From Cladorrhinum sp. PSN259 (taxonomy: Eukaryota; Ascomycota; Sordariomycetes; Sordariales; Podosporaceae), in assembly GCA_033725935.1 (NCBI GenBank), contig MU867142.1, forward strand, positions 1 through 64,000: a DNA stretch of 64,000 nt. Direction: 5' to 3'. The notes beneath the pieces are model-generated. The model was not told where the DNA came from and ran no database searches. It saw nothing but the letters and a program-made list of their open reading frames with translations. Below, one piece after another: positions 44,635 to 56,091 of this stretch. How positions within the stretch are numbered: position 1 is the stretch's first letter; each line of letters opens with the position of its first letter. The translations under genes and the position numbers were made by a program.

Positions 44635-47340
44635 ATGGCCGAAGCTGACGCGCCGCCGGCTAGGCACGCACCCAGCGGCAGCACCGAGCCTCCCGGCTCA
44701 GAGGGCGCTCCAGCTTCTTCAGGCTACCAAATCCACCCCACGCCAGCAGTCTGGAGACAACTCGGCATTAAGATTCTTCCGCCGCGGGTGAGACCAATCA
44801 ACGAGAATGACAACCCATTCAACGTACCCAAACTCGTGAAGTGGCTGGCCCGGCATCAGGACGGGTTCTACTACCTGGGAAACCTCAATCCGAATGCGCC
44901 AGCTTACAAGTCTATGCTCCTTCAGGACGTCAGCTCCCCCAACAAGAATTACGTCAAAAAGTGCATCAACGGATGGGAGCGGAACTGGACGAAACCCGAC
45001 TCCGAGTTTGGGCAGTGGCAAACTACGGGCCCCAGGTACCGCCCGTATTGGGGGACCGTCCCGCCAGAGATTCGGTTCTCGGTGTTGAACGACCCCCTGA
45101 CCGAGTTTATCCTGCCGAACGAGACGTACTTTCCGCGGCTGTGCGGGTACGAGATTTTCAGGGCCCCCGGCCAGCCGCTAGATGAGCAGCCCGAGCAGGT
45201 AGGGCTCTACTACGACTATCTGAACGGCAAGAGCCTGCGGAACCTGCTCGAGGTCTTGAGCAACCCGAACTGCCGGCAGCCTCTTCCCGAGTCCTTCATC
45301 TGGCACGTCATGGCGGAGCTGGGCCTGGCAGTGGAATCACTCTTGACTGGACGGTCCCGTGGAGGGATAATGGAGTTGGGCCGGGTTTCGGCGCACATGA
45401 TGCATCCTGAACATCCTAGTGTTCTAACGGCAGGCTGGGTGCCGATAGTGCATCGAAACATCACGCTTGACAATGTTCACCTCCATTTTCCCTATCCCTC
45501 TGGGGATCCGAGCGTTTCAAAGGGCGAGGCCAAGATCATGTTCCCGTGGGTTGTGCTTTGCAATTTTAGCGAAGCCAATACTATAAAGGATCACAAGAGA
45601 CGGTGGAACTTGAGTCGAGGAATATATGCCAGGCTCAACAACAGAGAGGGAGGTCCATTTACCGGGAGAAAGCCGATGTGGGCCGAGGATATTTATGCCC
45701 TGGGCGTCATCTTCCGGAAACTGGTCAGCTTCCTGGACGGTGTCCGCGATACGGGATCCCTGGACTACGACGTGAACGACTATCCCATGCAGAGGTATAA
45801 CGCCGACGCCACGACCCTCAGTCACCCTAGGCCTACCGAGGGCAGATGGTATTACTCCGGAGACCTAATTGAGGAACTGGAAGAATGGGAGACCGGATGG
45901 AATGGAGTGCTGATGCTGGAGGATGAACCCAGAACCTGGACAGGACTCATGCGCAGATGGCCAAATCGACTCATGTCATTCGGAGCCTTTTGCGGCATAG
46001 CGGAGAGAGCATTCGAGAAAATTTTCGCAAATGGGGGATATCTTCATGACGGTTACGGGGAGCGAACAATTCAGCAACTCCGCGAACTTTTTCGAGATCA
46101 AGTCGAAACCAACGTGCAGCAGGCACGGGTACCCATGGACTTTGAGAATATGCCATGGTCTCCGCGTAGCCGAGCCCAGGATGCGGGCATCCAAGAAATC
46201 AAGACCGAGATGGCGTACCACAGAGGTACATATCAGCCAATTTGGCTGGAATGGTCCTCCACCATTTCTGTGACCAGGGTGCCCGGCGAGTACAGACGCC
46301 TATTTGGCCCGCCATTCCTCTGCGGCACCAGGCCGACGAGGCTGCGTGGCGATCGTGGCGACTGCGACTGCGACTGCGTTGAAGATTGCATCTGTGGCTG
46401 TCATCCCACGGGGGCGCCATCGCGCGTTCCATCGCCGCCACTCCACAATGATGGTGAGGATTCTGAAGAAAGGGGGGCAGAAGACAACGGAGATCGCGAC
46501 GAACGGAGAGGAGTAAGGAGGGACTCACCTGCACTCTCCGAGGTGTACTCGCCGAGCGAACTGATGGAGAATGACATGAGGGCCTATTCGCAAGGTCAAC
46601 GACGTGGTCCTGAAAGCCTGAGATCTTATTCGCCTGTCCCCTTCGATCCCAGCAGTCCCGATTATACTCCGCGTGCTCCACCTAATCCCCCTGCATTGGA
46701 CTTTGAGATATTCGAGGACGAAGACGAAGAATTGGACCCTAGTACTGTCGACGGTGGGACACCCAGAGCACAGCCCAGATTGCCGTTACCGACTAATACA
46801 AACTCTCCGGAGGAGATGAATATGGAGAACATCACACCATTTGCGAGGGGAGTAAGTTGGGCGCGGGAGGATGGTCGTGATCTTCGCAGCAGCCCCGGAA
46901 GCGGATGGGGAGGAGGAGGAGGAGGACCCAGTGGTGGTGGTGGTGGTGGTGGGGATGGCGGAAGGAGGCCTTTCGACGACAGTGACGATAGTGATGGTGA
47001 TGGTGGTGATGGGGGCGGAAGGGGTACAAGAGGTCAAGGGCCACTTGGCGATGGCAGGGCAGATTTCGAAATATTTGAAGATGCAGAGGACCCAACGCCA
47101 GAAGAATTGCTAGCTCTTGCAGACGGTACCCTCAACCTGTTAGATGCACAGAATTACAATCCTGCACGGTGGTCGTCCTCCTTTTCGCAGGGAGCTGCGT
47201 CGGCGAGGAATCATGGAGTGGTCAGAGCTGCCCAGACGCTAGATGCAGCAGTTGCAGCAGACGAGGCAGCAAACTCCTCCAGTGCAGCAGGCGACACGTC
47301 GGCGACAACTATTATTGAAGGAGCCCATGAGGGCAGGTAA
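44635..47340 (+). CDS. Large protein with a degenerate protein-kinase fold (pseudokinase-like)
   Basis: A single-exon frame of 901 residues. Residues about 90-430 align in order with kinase landmarks: YVKKCI (beta-3 Lys), GLYYDYLNGKSLRNLLEVL (hinge), WVPIVHRNITLDNVHL at 268-283 in place of HRDxxxxN, WVVLCNFSEA in place of DFG, and WAEDIYALGVIF for subdomain IX. Both catalytic aspartates are Asn (N275, N310), so phosphotransfer is unlikely. The C-terminal half is disordered: a Cys cluster (CDCDCVEDCICGC) near 575-590, two FEIFED acidic motifs, and Gly-rich and Asp/Gly tracts at about 755-805. Similar fungal pseudokinases are frequent and uncharacterised. The start follows an ordinary upstream region and is the first ATG of this frame. 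Confidence 0.75.
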   Translation: MAEADAPPARHAPSGSTEPPGSEGAPASSGYQIHPTPAVWRQLGIKILPPRVRPINENDNPFNVPKLVKWLARHQDGFYYLGNLNPNAPAYKSMLLQDVSSPNKNYVKKCINGWERNWTKPDSEFGQWQTTGPRYRPYWGTVPPEIRFSVLNDPLTEFILPNETYFPRLCGYEIFRAPGQPLDEQPEQVGLYYDYLNGKSLRNLLEVLSNPNCRQPLPESFIWHVMAELGLAVESLLTGRSRGGIMELGRVSAHMMHPEHPSVLTAGWVPIVHRNITLDNVHLHFPYPSGDPSVSKGEAKIMFPWVVLCNFSEANTIKDHKRRWNLSRGIYARLNNREGGPFTGRKPMWAEDIYALGVIFRKLVSFLDGVRDTGSLDYDVNDYPMQRYNADATTLSHPRPTEGRWYYSGDLIEELEEWETGWNGVLMLEDEPRTWTGLMRRWPNRLMSFGAFCGIAERAFEKIFANGGYLHDGYGERTIQQLRELFRDQVETNVQQARVPMDFENMPWSPRSRAQDAGIQEIKTEMAYHRGTYQPIWLEWSSTISVTRVPGEYRRLFGPPFLCGTRPTRLRGDRGDCDCDCVEDCICGCHPTGAPSRVPSPPLHNDGEDSEERGAEDNGDRDERRGVRRDSPALSEVYSPSELMENDMRAYSQGQRRGPESLRSYSPVPFDPSSPDYTPRAPPNPPALDFEIFEDEDEELDPSTVDGGTPRAQPRLPLPTNTNSPEEMNMENITPFARGVSWAREDGRDLRSSPGSGWGGGGGGPSGGGGGGGDGGRRPFDDSDDSDGDGGDGGGRGTRGQGPLGDGRADFEIFEDAEDPTPEELLALADGTLNLLDAQNYNPARWSSSFSQGAASARNHGVVRAAQTLDAAVAADEAANSSSAAGDTSATTIIEGAHEGR

Positions 47341-47910
47341 TGATTGCATGATGCCGCCAAGCTCTCGGTTACGAAGAGCCGATCAAGAATCCACATGCTT
47401 TCTTTCCAGAATCGCCATTGCCTGCTGGAAATCTGCGGACGCCGAAAGAACCTGGAAACCTCGGCAAACACCCCGCTTTCAAAAAAGTTCACAAGTGGCA
47501 AGTGGACCTAGGTAAACTGAGTTTCCAGGTTTACTGCATAGTAAGTATACGGCAAGTAGGGAAATCGCACCCACTGGCACCCACTGCACCTCGCAAATGG
47601 CGCAATGTCAGGGCAATGGTACCCTGCCGGCGGGGTAGCTTTCCCCTTACAGGATTATTAATGCGGATTTCGAGAGAATCAAAGCCGAATCTGCTTTGTC
47701 AGTCACGTCACAATTGCTCATGGGTTTTTGGTGATTATCGCTCGGCAAATCTCCACTTTTTCCCGGTTCCACGGCGTTGCCTTTTGTATTATTTCCATCT
47801 CCATCATGGATATAAAGTAGCATCGGCCCAGATCTGTTTTCTACACTCCAATTTAAGTTTAGATTCTACATACCATCAGGCAATATACAAAATACACTAC
47901 TACATCAACA
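47341..47910 (+). promoter_or_regulatory. Promoter region of the MDR oxidoreductase, TATA box at 47811
   Basis: TATAAAG at 47811-47817 lies 94 bp upstream of the start codon, followed by an A/C-rich leader ending ACATCAACA before the ATG, a typical fungal start context. No gene in the rest. Confidence 0.55.
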
Positions 47911-48966
47911 ATGTCAGACTCAAAAGTTCAAAACAAGACGCTCGTCTTCAAGAAGATCCCCAAGGCCGCCCCGGTCCCCGGCGAGCACTTGGTCGTCGAA
48001 TCCCGCGAGTTCGACACCACCCCTCCCCCAGGCGGCGTCACCTTCGCCATCCTCTCAGCCAGCTATGACCCCTACCTCCGCGGCAAGATGCGCGAGGAGT
48101 CCGTCAAGTCCTACTCCCCCGCCTTCCCACTAAATGGCCCAATCGCCAACGCAACCATCTCCCGCGTCCTCAAGTCAGACTCGCCAGACTTCAAGGAAGG
48201 CGAGCTCGTCTACGCCCTCCTCCCCATTGCCGAGTATGCCTCCCTCACCAAGGACGAGCTCAAGGGCGCTCGCAAGATCGTCAACCCCCACAACCTCGAG
48301 ACGGGTGTCTTCTTGGGACCCCTCGGCATGCCCGGGTTGACTGGCTGGAGCTCCTTCTACGAGATTGGCAAGCCTAAGAAGGGTGAGACCATCTTCATCT
48401 CCTCTGCTGCGGGTGCGGTCGGCCAGGTCGTCGGCCAAATAGCCAAGAAGGAGGGACTCAAGGTCATCGGCAGCGTCGGATCGGACGACAAGCTTGATTT
48501 CGTGCTCAAGGAGCTCGAGTTTGACGGAGCCTTCAACTACAAGAAGGAGAAGGCCTCCGATGCGCTCAAGCGGTTGGCCCCCAACGGCATCGACATCTAC
48601 TATGAGAACGTCGGTGGCGAGCAGCTTGAGGCCGCCATTGATGCGCTAAACAACTTTGGTCGCATCGTGGCCTGCGGCATGATTTCTCAGTATAACCTCC
48701 CCGCCGAGGAGAGAACGGGGCCCAAGAACATCTTCAAGATCGTCAGCAAGCGTCTTGATTTCCGGGGTTTCATCGTTGGCGATCCCGGATTCGCTGACAA
48801 GTATACCCAGGACCACCAGCAGAAGTTGCAGAAGTGGTTGGCGGATGGCAGTGTAAAGGCCAAGTTGCACGTTACCGAGGGTATCGATAACGCGGCCGAG
48901 GGTTTGGTTGGGATGTTGGAGGGCAAGAACTTTGGCAAGGCCGTGTTGAAGATCAGGGATGAGTAG
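47911..48966 (+). CDS. MDR-family NADP-dependent oxidoreductase (alkenal/one reductase type)
   Basis: A single exon of 351 residues, the usual length of the zinc-free medium-chain reductase branch that includes leukotriene B4 12-hydroxydehydrogenase and alkenal double-bond reductases. It shows an N-terminal GroES-like part with YDPYLRGKMREE, GLTGWSSFYEIGKPKKGETI before the cofactor fold, the nucleotide loop SAAGAVGQVVGQIAKKEG at about 170-187, GVGGEQ-like DIYYENVGGEQLEAA, and RIVACGMISQYN. Catalytic zinc ligands are absent, as in that branch. It probably reduces alpha,beta-unsaturated carbonyls using NADPH in the cytosol. G+C-rich third positions and a TATA promoter suggest strong expression. 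Confidence 0.9.
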   Translation: MSDSKVQNKTLVFKKIPKAAPVPGEHLVVESREFDTTPPPGGVTFAILSASYDPYLRGKMREESVKSYSPAFPLNGPIANATISRVLKSDSPDFKEGELVYALLPIAEYASLTKDELKGARKIVNPHNLETGVFLGPLGMPGLTGWSSFYEIGKPKKGETIFISSAAGAVGQVVGQIAKKEGLKVIGSVGSDDKLDFVLKELEFDGAFNYKKEKASDALKRLAPNGIDIYYENVGGEQLEAAIDALNNFGRIVACGMISQYNLPAEERTGPKNIFKIVSKRLDFRGFIVGDPGFADKYTQDHQQKLQKWLADGSVKAKLHVTEGIDNAAEGLVGMLEGKNFGKAVLKIRDE

Positions 48967-49642
48967 TTGTGCGATTTGGTGTATTTTTCATGTATTATTC
49001 CCTCAGCATTCTGACTGTGTATGAAAAAAATCAAAATTTACATTCCAAGTAACGTTTCGGCCCAAATATGATTTGAAATATATTTCCGAGGAATGATTAA
49101 CATTTTCCGATACAAGGTGATACAATTTCATTTTGACCGATCGCTGGTGACATTGATTTGGGGCTGTGTATAAGATTTAGTTCCGGGTTGGGGGGGCTAT
49201 TAGATCACCAAAAGATTCCTTGTTCATTCACCAGTGTCCCTCATGAGCCGGGCGAAAAAAAAACTTAAAGGCGAGGTCAATATGCATGCGAGGCGGTTTG
49301 TTGCCTCTAAATATTTTGCTCGCTCAGAAAGATCAAATGCACATGTTGCACACAACAGAAAGTCGCAACTGTGAAGCAGCAAATAAGCAGTTAAAAGGAA
49401 TCAGCTTCTGGCCCTCCCCTCCGAGAACTCCCCAGGTTCCAACCGCAAACTAATCGTTATGAAAAACTCCCAAACTCCAACGTATCGTTTCGCATTTTCC
49501 AATTGTAGTAAATGAACAGCCCACCCTTTCCCCAACTCCAGACCCACAGTAGCTCAACAACACTCTGTACCGAGAAAAGAAAATGGTAGGGTATTCGCAC
49601 TACATTGCTCATGTATGTATGTATGTATGAGGCGTCTGTCCA
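48967..49642. other. Intergenic between convergent genes
   Basis: 3' regions of the MDR gene and of the membrane-protein gene on the other strand. A TATG microsatellite lies at about 49612-49629. No gene is recognised. Confidence 0.4.
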
Positions 49643-51149
49643 TCACTTTTCGATCCTAAACTCGGTAGTCTTGACAATCCCTCTGAACTCTGGGTTCTCG
49701 GTCAAGGGCAGTATCATGTCCTCGTCAATCTGTACCGGCAACCCCCTTTCCGAATCCACAGAGTCGGGAGTGCTCCTTGCTACTCCCACGTGCTCTGCGT
49801 GCACCACTGTCGTGGCACAACAACTATTTATGGTTGAGATTCCCCATTCGTCTTTCTCCCTCAAACCCCTCCCAGAGAATTTGCCTGCCGAGCCGATGGT
49901 GTCGGTAGCACGGGGGCGATGATATGCAGCGGCAGGCGCTGCGGGCATTCGGTTGATCGCCCTGCCGGCTCGGTAGTAGTTGGCTCCACCGCGATAGCCG
50001 TGGATGGCTTGGTGGATGTTGAGGAATCGCCCGAGTAACGGGCGAAGGGTGGGTGCACAGGCAGCGATGATGCCGATGTCGAGTTGAAGCCTAATGGTAT
50101 TGAACGTTAGAGGCCATGTCTCAAGGCGAAAGAGTGGGGTGAACTTACGACCCGAAAAACGGCGCCCAAGGAAAGCTGGAATCCTGTTAATACAATTCCA
50201 TATGTGAGTGAAGGACTAAAACGTACAAAGTTCCATCCTTTTCATGAACATATGCAATGATGTAGACTGCTTTGGCTATTCCAAGGGCAACAGCACTACA
50301 CTCTGTCAGCATGCAACAGACAGAAAATGGGCCTTTGGGACAGCTTACAAGTATCCGCCACTAAGAATTGCAATCAAGTAGATGCGTATCCTCCGTTGTA
50401 GTTGCAAGCTCCAGATCAACGGGATCGGCAGGGTGGCAAACGAGATATCGGTGAATATGTTGCAGGCTGGTATGTTGTTAGAAAGATGCATCAACGTTGC
50501 AATGAGTTTGTCCCTACCTGCGTTGAAAAGGCCAAAGTTTCTGTATATCACCCTACTATAGCATTTAGGTCGGACACCGGGATTCCATTGCCCTGCTATC
50601 GGATCGCAGAAGGTCATGAAGGTTACGAAGGCGAATATGGTGTAGAAGCACGTGAAAGAAACAAGCGACCACAATAATCGCTTATACCATTTTCCCCTGC
50701 TAAGTCGGAGCAGCGATAGTGCGATCGATATCTTTAGGAACCCAAAAGCGAACGAAGCTTCAAGGACGGATTGGAAGAATTGGGCTTCGAGAAGAACGAT
50801 GAACTTTGAGCGCGGTATTGTGTCCCGGTGGTTGCCGTATCCGTTATTGCAAGCAATGATCCATGATGTCAGGCCTCCTATTCCAAAGAGCTGTTTTGGT
50901 GTTGACGGTCAATCGATGTATCGGGAAAGGAGGAACGGGGCTACCAACCACAGCCAAGACCATGAAGATATCATCCTTGCCAAATGACCGCACAACAATG
51001 GCACGGGTATAGAAGCGCACTAACGCTGTTGCAAATGCGAAGCTCCAGACGACGCAGACAATCGTGATGAAGAGTTTGCTGTTACTTTCCGCGGCCCGGT
51101 CCAGCTGGGCTTGGGTGAGCTCAATGGTTCGGTTTGTTGTTGATGACAT
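49643..51149 (-). CDS. PTH11-like / fungal rhodopsin-domain integral membrane protein
   Basis: Six exons (51149-50949, 50890-50518, 50466-50349, 50295-50227, 50175-50149, 50090-49643) join in frame to 411 residues. Introns are 51-60 bp with GT-AG ends; the fifth exon is only 27 bp. Seven hydrophobic segments follow the fungal rhodopsin-domain pattern: FITIVCVVWSFAFATALVRF, the FGKDDIFMVLAV turn, AFGFLKISIALSLLRL, the WNP block with conserved Cys, NIFTDISFATLPIPLIW, GGYFAVALGIAKAVYI, the WAPFFG junction, and LDIGIIAACAPTLRPL before a basic, Ser-rich tail. An in-frame ATG 21 bp upstream is an alternative start. Members are likely plasma-membrane sensors. This is the second of three such genes in the window. 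Confidence 0.85.
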
Positions 51150-52402
51150 GATGTTGCTTGCTGTCAGCAATCAGGGTCCTTCTGACCCTGAATGCCGGGA
51201 TCAGAGGAACACACGGCGACGAGAAGTGAGATGGTAGCAAAAGGGACGAAACCGAAAAAGGGGGGTCCCATTGTGTGCCTGGCGGAAGGCCAGACAAAAG
51301 CAAAAAAAATGGGTAGCCATTGCATGTTTAACCCGTCGTCTGCCGGGCTGCAGATTTATCCCAAGATAAATGGGCATACACACCTACTCGTCTTGTTTGG
51401 GATTTGGCAAGACAGACCTGCGAGCGGGATTGGGAACTTTGTCTATGCGACCAGTATTCGGTCCCATTTTCGGCACTCCTCCGTAATGAAGACAAATTGG
51501 AAAGCAGTCTAGGGAAAGCGACACGGCCGGTAGTCGGCAGCGGATGCGTAATTGACTGGAAGAGGAGACCTCACATGGAGCTTTCGAACCTTGGAACCTT
51601 GGAACCTTGGAACCTTGGCAATTTCATCAACTTGCTCGGGGGATCTCCAGCCATTTCCTTATACATGATCTGGATGGAAACTTTGTGGATGGAAACCAAG
51701 CAATGAGATTTCGCGAGAGGGGCGGGCAGTTCTGGCAAACTGGGCCTTTCTGGCTAAAGTCGAGATTTCGAGCGGATCACACCCCCTCTCTTGCATTTCC
51801 CCAGACCAAACCGACTCCCGTAGCCAACCAGCATCCCCGCTTATCGAATTGTTGATATACCGGACCCGGTTGGTATATATTGCGCATGCACGTTGGCCCT
51901 CGAGGTCAAGATGACTGCCGCTCGATCGGGAGCATCCATTTTTGGATTGCCGACAGTTGATGTCTTGGCTTAACGTGATCTGCAGGAGTACTTTGTAGTT
52001 ATAGTAGACAATTGCATCAGGCTCCGATCAGACTGCAGTCACCTTGTTAGACCCGATTTTCCGTCGCGGTATCAACGAATACCCTGTGCTTGGTTGTTGC
52101 TGTAAGCCAATGGGAGCGGGTTGAGGAAAGAATGTCGTCAGCAGTGGACTGCAGCACAGATCTTGAACAAGATGCGTAAAATGAAAAAGATTGACGTGGG
52201 CTCAGTGGAAAAGTTCCAGCTGTCAGAGATGAAAAACTTTCTTTGCCGAGAATAGGCACTCGTATCAAGGAAGGCACGATGGAGGCCAAGAGTGGTCCAG
52301 TGACAGTTAGCGTCTGGCAACACTTTCTCTAGCAGACAAGTAATGTGAGAGACAAGAAAACTGTTTCATTTCCGTTTCCTAGCTGCATTGCTCTGAATAC
52401 AT
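51150..52402. other. Intergenic, with a CCTTGGAA repeat
   Basis: Mostly the upstream region of the rhodopsin-domain gene and 3' flank of the lectin-like gene. CTTGGAAC is repeated about four times at 51588-51619. No conserved frame. Confidence 0.4.
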
Positions 52403-53580
52403 CTACCAGTTATGCCACAAGGCATGATTAACCCCGCGAGCGAAAACATCAAACCTGCCAGGCGCCCAAGACGCGACGGCCGGCCTATCGACAATTGTCC
52501 CGTTCAGCCCAGTATACGGCGACCACGCGGTACCATTCCACTCGCGATACCACACAGCACTGTCGTGGCCCTGACAATAAACCTGGAGCCTATTCGGCGC
52601 ATCAGACAAGACAACAGGAACCGACACCCAGCGCCCGCCGAGCGACTCCCATCCTCCCCATCTGCTCCCGTCCCACCATTTGTGCTGCAGCGTATGATCG
52701 ATGCCAACAGCAAAGATATCCAACCTATTGGGGCCCCAAGCCACCGCAACGGGGTCTGAAACCAACACGCCACCGAGGCTTTCCCATCCTCCCCAGCGAC
52801 TACCATCCCACCACTTGTGCTGGAGAGACTGGTCGTTCGCGCTCCTTGCAAACAAAATCGATGCGATTGGTAGCCCATGACACTGCGTTAGGCGATCCGC
52901 GCATGAGTCCACCGAGCGATTCCCAACCAGCCCACACACCTTCACTGAACCACTTGTGGTAAATCTGCGAGTTCATCCCAAGAGCAAAAACGTCCAACCG
53001 GTTGGGAGCCCAGGCAACAACCGACGGGTCGTTGTGCACCACTCCACCTAGATCGGTAAGACCCCAGGTTGTTCCGTTCCAGAATTGGTGGCTATCCTCG
53101 ATTAGTTTTGCACACACCCTTAGTTCTCTTGCGCGGTAAGACTCACGTAACACCACCCTCGGTCCCAACAGCAAAGACATCCAGTCTATTTGATCCCCAG
53201 CTGAGGGATACAGGCTCACTGATCAGCTGTTTTGGGTTGAGGGATCGCCAGGTAGACCAATGCCATCCGTTCCAGTATTTGTGGATCAGAGTGGCCTTGA
53301 CGTCGAGAGCAAAGACGTCGAGACGCTTGGCACCCCAGCTGACGACGGAGGGAGGGGAGACAAGGAGCCCGCCGAGGGACTCCCAGCGCCCGGCGGTGGG
53401 TCCTACTGTTGCACGGGGTGCGAGGGCTTCTGGAGATTGGTTGATAGTTAGACAGGTATTCAACATTTTGCCCCTCTAGGAGGAAGATGTTGAGATGAAC
53501 TCACCTTTAGCGGCACTGTACCTTTGTGCCGAGACAAAGGAGGTGGCTCCAACAAGGAGCAAAGAGGGGATATGGACCAT
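52403..53580 (-). pseudogene. Secreted PLL/DUF346-type beta-propeller lectin-like protein, with a one-base frameshift
   Basis: Exons 53580-53505, 53429-53147 and 53091-52403 would encode about 348 residues. Exon 1 is a signal peptide (MVHIPSLLLVGATSFVSA). The rest is seven or so ~50-residue repeats with the pattern W-ESLGG, then WGxNRLDVFAxG, then HKWWDG, as in PLL-like lectins and DUF346 proteins, which fold as beta-propellers and bind sugars such as fucose. At 52854-52857 a run of four A (T on the coding strand) shifts the frame by +1; three would restore repeat continuity. After it the repeats go on in the new frame to a stop at 52403. The break may be real or a homopolymer error; all else is intact, so I lean to error or a very recent mutation. 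Confidence 0.72.
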
Positions 53581-54001
53581 CTTAGGAGTTGAAGTTCAAG
53601 CAGGCAAGGGTAGGGTGTTGAGCGGGTTTGTAAGAACCTGGACCAAAACCATGGTAAGTGAGAAGGGGCTGTGACATTTTTATGTCTGTGAGGATGAAAT
53701 TTGTTTTCTTTCCCGTCATCTTGATTGCATTCCAGAAGCTCCCTTGGTTATTTATCCAAGGATTTCACGGACTGTACATGCCAATATCGTGAGGTATGCT
53801 TACAATGTCTCATGACTCAAACATTTTCTCCAGTTCATTGACTTTTCTGCCCAGTTCTTATTGATGCATTACCTCGACAAATACTGTCTCTGGCAAGAAT
53901 TCGGACATTATTGCTGACCTCCAGAGCTTTCGGGCAATGGAATTTTGAGACAACCCCACTTGCAGCGGCCAGATGGAAAATTATTTGCGCACGAGCACGT
54001 A
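53581..54001. promoter_or_regulatory. Upstream region of the lectin-like gene
   Basis: No gene is seen; the right edge is the TA target of the MITE. Confidence 0.3.
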
Positions 54002-54346
54002 CAATTTGATGCTTAAACGTTTGTTAGCTCGGTACATGTTCGTGCCCCATAAAACCAAGAACAGAAACAAGTATGGAAGCCAAGCAAAGATGCAAACCGT
54101 AAGGTATAAAAAATCGCAAATTAGAAGATAATGCTTGGTAAAAGGAATTACCTATACAGGTTGGGATATCCAGCATACGTAGAAAGGAGTCGGGAATGCG
54201 TTAACAGAAGCTGAACAGTCGCAGAAAGGAGTCAGGAGTGCATTAATAGAAGCTGAACAGGCGTATAAACAAGAGAAATAGGCATAGGACTCGGAAATTG
54301 TGAATGGGGCGTGTACCACGCTAACAAACGTTCAAGCATTAGATTG
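54002..54346. mobile_element. Tc1/mariner-type MITE, copy 2
   Basis: Terminal inverted repeats of about 30 bp, CAATTTGATGCTTAAACG at the left and, on the minus strand from 54346, CAATCTAATGCTTGAACG, both followed by TTTGTTAGC. It is flanked by TA on both sides (54000-54001, 54347-54348), the Tc1/mariner target duplication. Compared with copy 1 it is inverted and has an extra ~38-bp internal duplication of the GCCTGTTCAGCTTCT segment. Confidence 0.9.
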
Positions 54347-56091
54347 TAATAGCCAGACATCATAGTCTTCAACTGGCATCAATGATAACTTTGACTAATA
54401 TGTCTGAACCGGAGATTGCTGAGTCACACATGTGGTCACCTCCTCCCATGGGACTCGAGTGATCTCAACCATGAATTCCAAAAGGCATTCCTATTGGAAA
54501 AGAATAAAACCAACTGTGTATGAATATCTGTGATACTTATTACGCTACCAAAGCAGTCAATCAGATACTCGTATCAATTGCTTGCATGATACCAAATTTC
54601 TGCGACCACTGTGTCTAATAAAGCTATTTATATACGGCAACATACATATATCTAATTATCAGGAAATGCGTATAAGCAACGGCATGATACGGCCGTGCCA
54701 CTCATTCATAAAATGCGATTTATGTATATCTGGTTACTTGTTTCAACTTTTTAGAAAGACATTAATATTGACCTTCTTTTTTAATGTCATTGTATATTAC
54801 GGTGTACGTGAATACTTTAATACATAATAACGTGGTCTTGACAAGAACTTGGTAATGAACATCTCGATATGCCTACATGAGATAAAAATGTATTCATACG
54901 CATAAGTTGGCCCCCTGCTTTTCTGGGTACCATACCCCCTGGTTTTTAGTGTACACTAGATACATTGCCCCCCCTCCCCCCTCCCACCCTGCAGTGGTTG
55001 GTTTGTTAGCGTGATATTTCGGTTCAAAAATGCATATATTGTACTGTACATACCTACCTCAACCAAGCGACGAATGCAGAGAGTCGGACGAGCAGAAAGC
55101 GAATGAATGCACAAGTCTTAAAACCTCATTGAATACTTCCATAAAATACTTTCTTTCTTTCTTAGGGATTTTTTTTTGGTTGGTTCAGTTGTGTCGTCTG
55201 ACAGAACATGTCAACTTTCCCCCTGCTGAAACAGAAACTTTCTTTTTTTCAAGAAAAAGAACCAGGCCCGGGTGAGCGCGACCACACGCCCACAGGCCCC
55301 CCTTGTTTTTTTCTACTTTTCTTTCTTTTTCTTTTTCTTTTGAATCAATATTTCGCGCAAACGACACTAAACTAACTCCAGTCATCGATCGTTAAATCGC
55401 CACCTATGACGCCACGTGCACTTCCTCAGCTTCATTACGCAGTCGAAATCGTGGTTACTGTACATGGTCTGTCTGTCTGCCAAGAAAAGAAGGATGAATA
55501 AAACCGGCCGTCTCGTCTCATTTTTTTTTTTTTTTTTTTTTCACCGCCTGCAAAAAGAATAAAATTTCCCAAAAAGGACAATCCATGCCATGCTCCGTAC
55601 CCATGACATTTACCAGATGGCAAAAAAGAGATGCGGAAAATGAGCCAGGAGCGCAGCGCGGCCTTTTTTGTTTTGTTTTATGGGGATAGAAAACCCAGAA
55701 CAGAATTAGGATGGTGAGCCGCCTGCCGAACCACGCGCGGTTCGCTTCAATGTTGCTTCATGGGTCTGGGTGCCAATGGTGGCGCAACCCAAACCCGATT
55801 CACAATCATTACGCGAATCCTGCGGTTGGCCCGAGTCCCGACCGTTTGGTCCCTTGAATCCTTCCAAAATAATTTGAACGTCATGTCGCCACAAAAAAGC
55901 GGGAACCTTGTGCTTTATAGATAAATTTTTTTATTTCGTCTTTCTTCAAATCTATAGAGTCTATTAAATAAAAATCTGGGGCTTTTTGTGAAATCTCTTG
56001 ATACATATAAAAGTTGGGTTACCTCCGATTGCCGGTTGGTTTTTTGGTCGTGCATAAATGAAAAATGATTGATCGTGAAAAGACAAAGGAA
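54347..56091. other. Long intergenic region, no gene recognised
   Basis: AT-rich at 54520-54840. Further on are C-rich and T-rich tracts (54960-54985, 55290-55340, 55520-55541). Frames are short and lack motifs. The last 200 bp are the 3' flank of the next gene. Confidence 0.45.
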
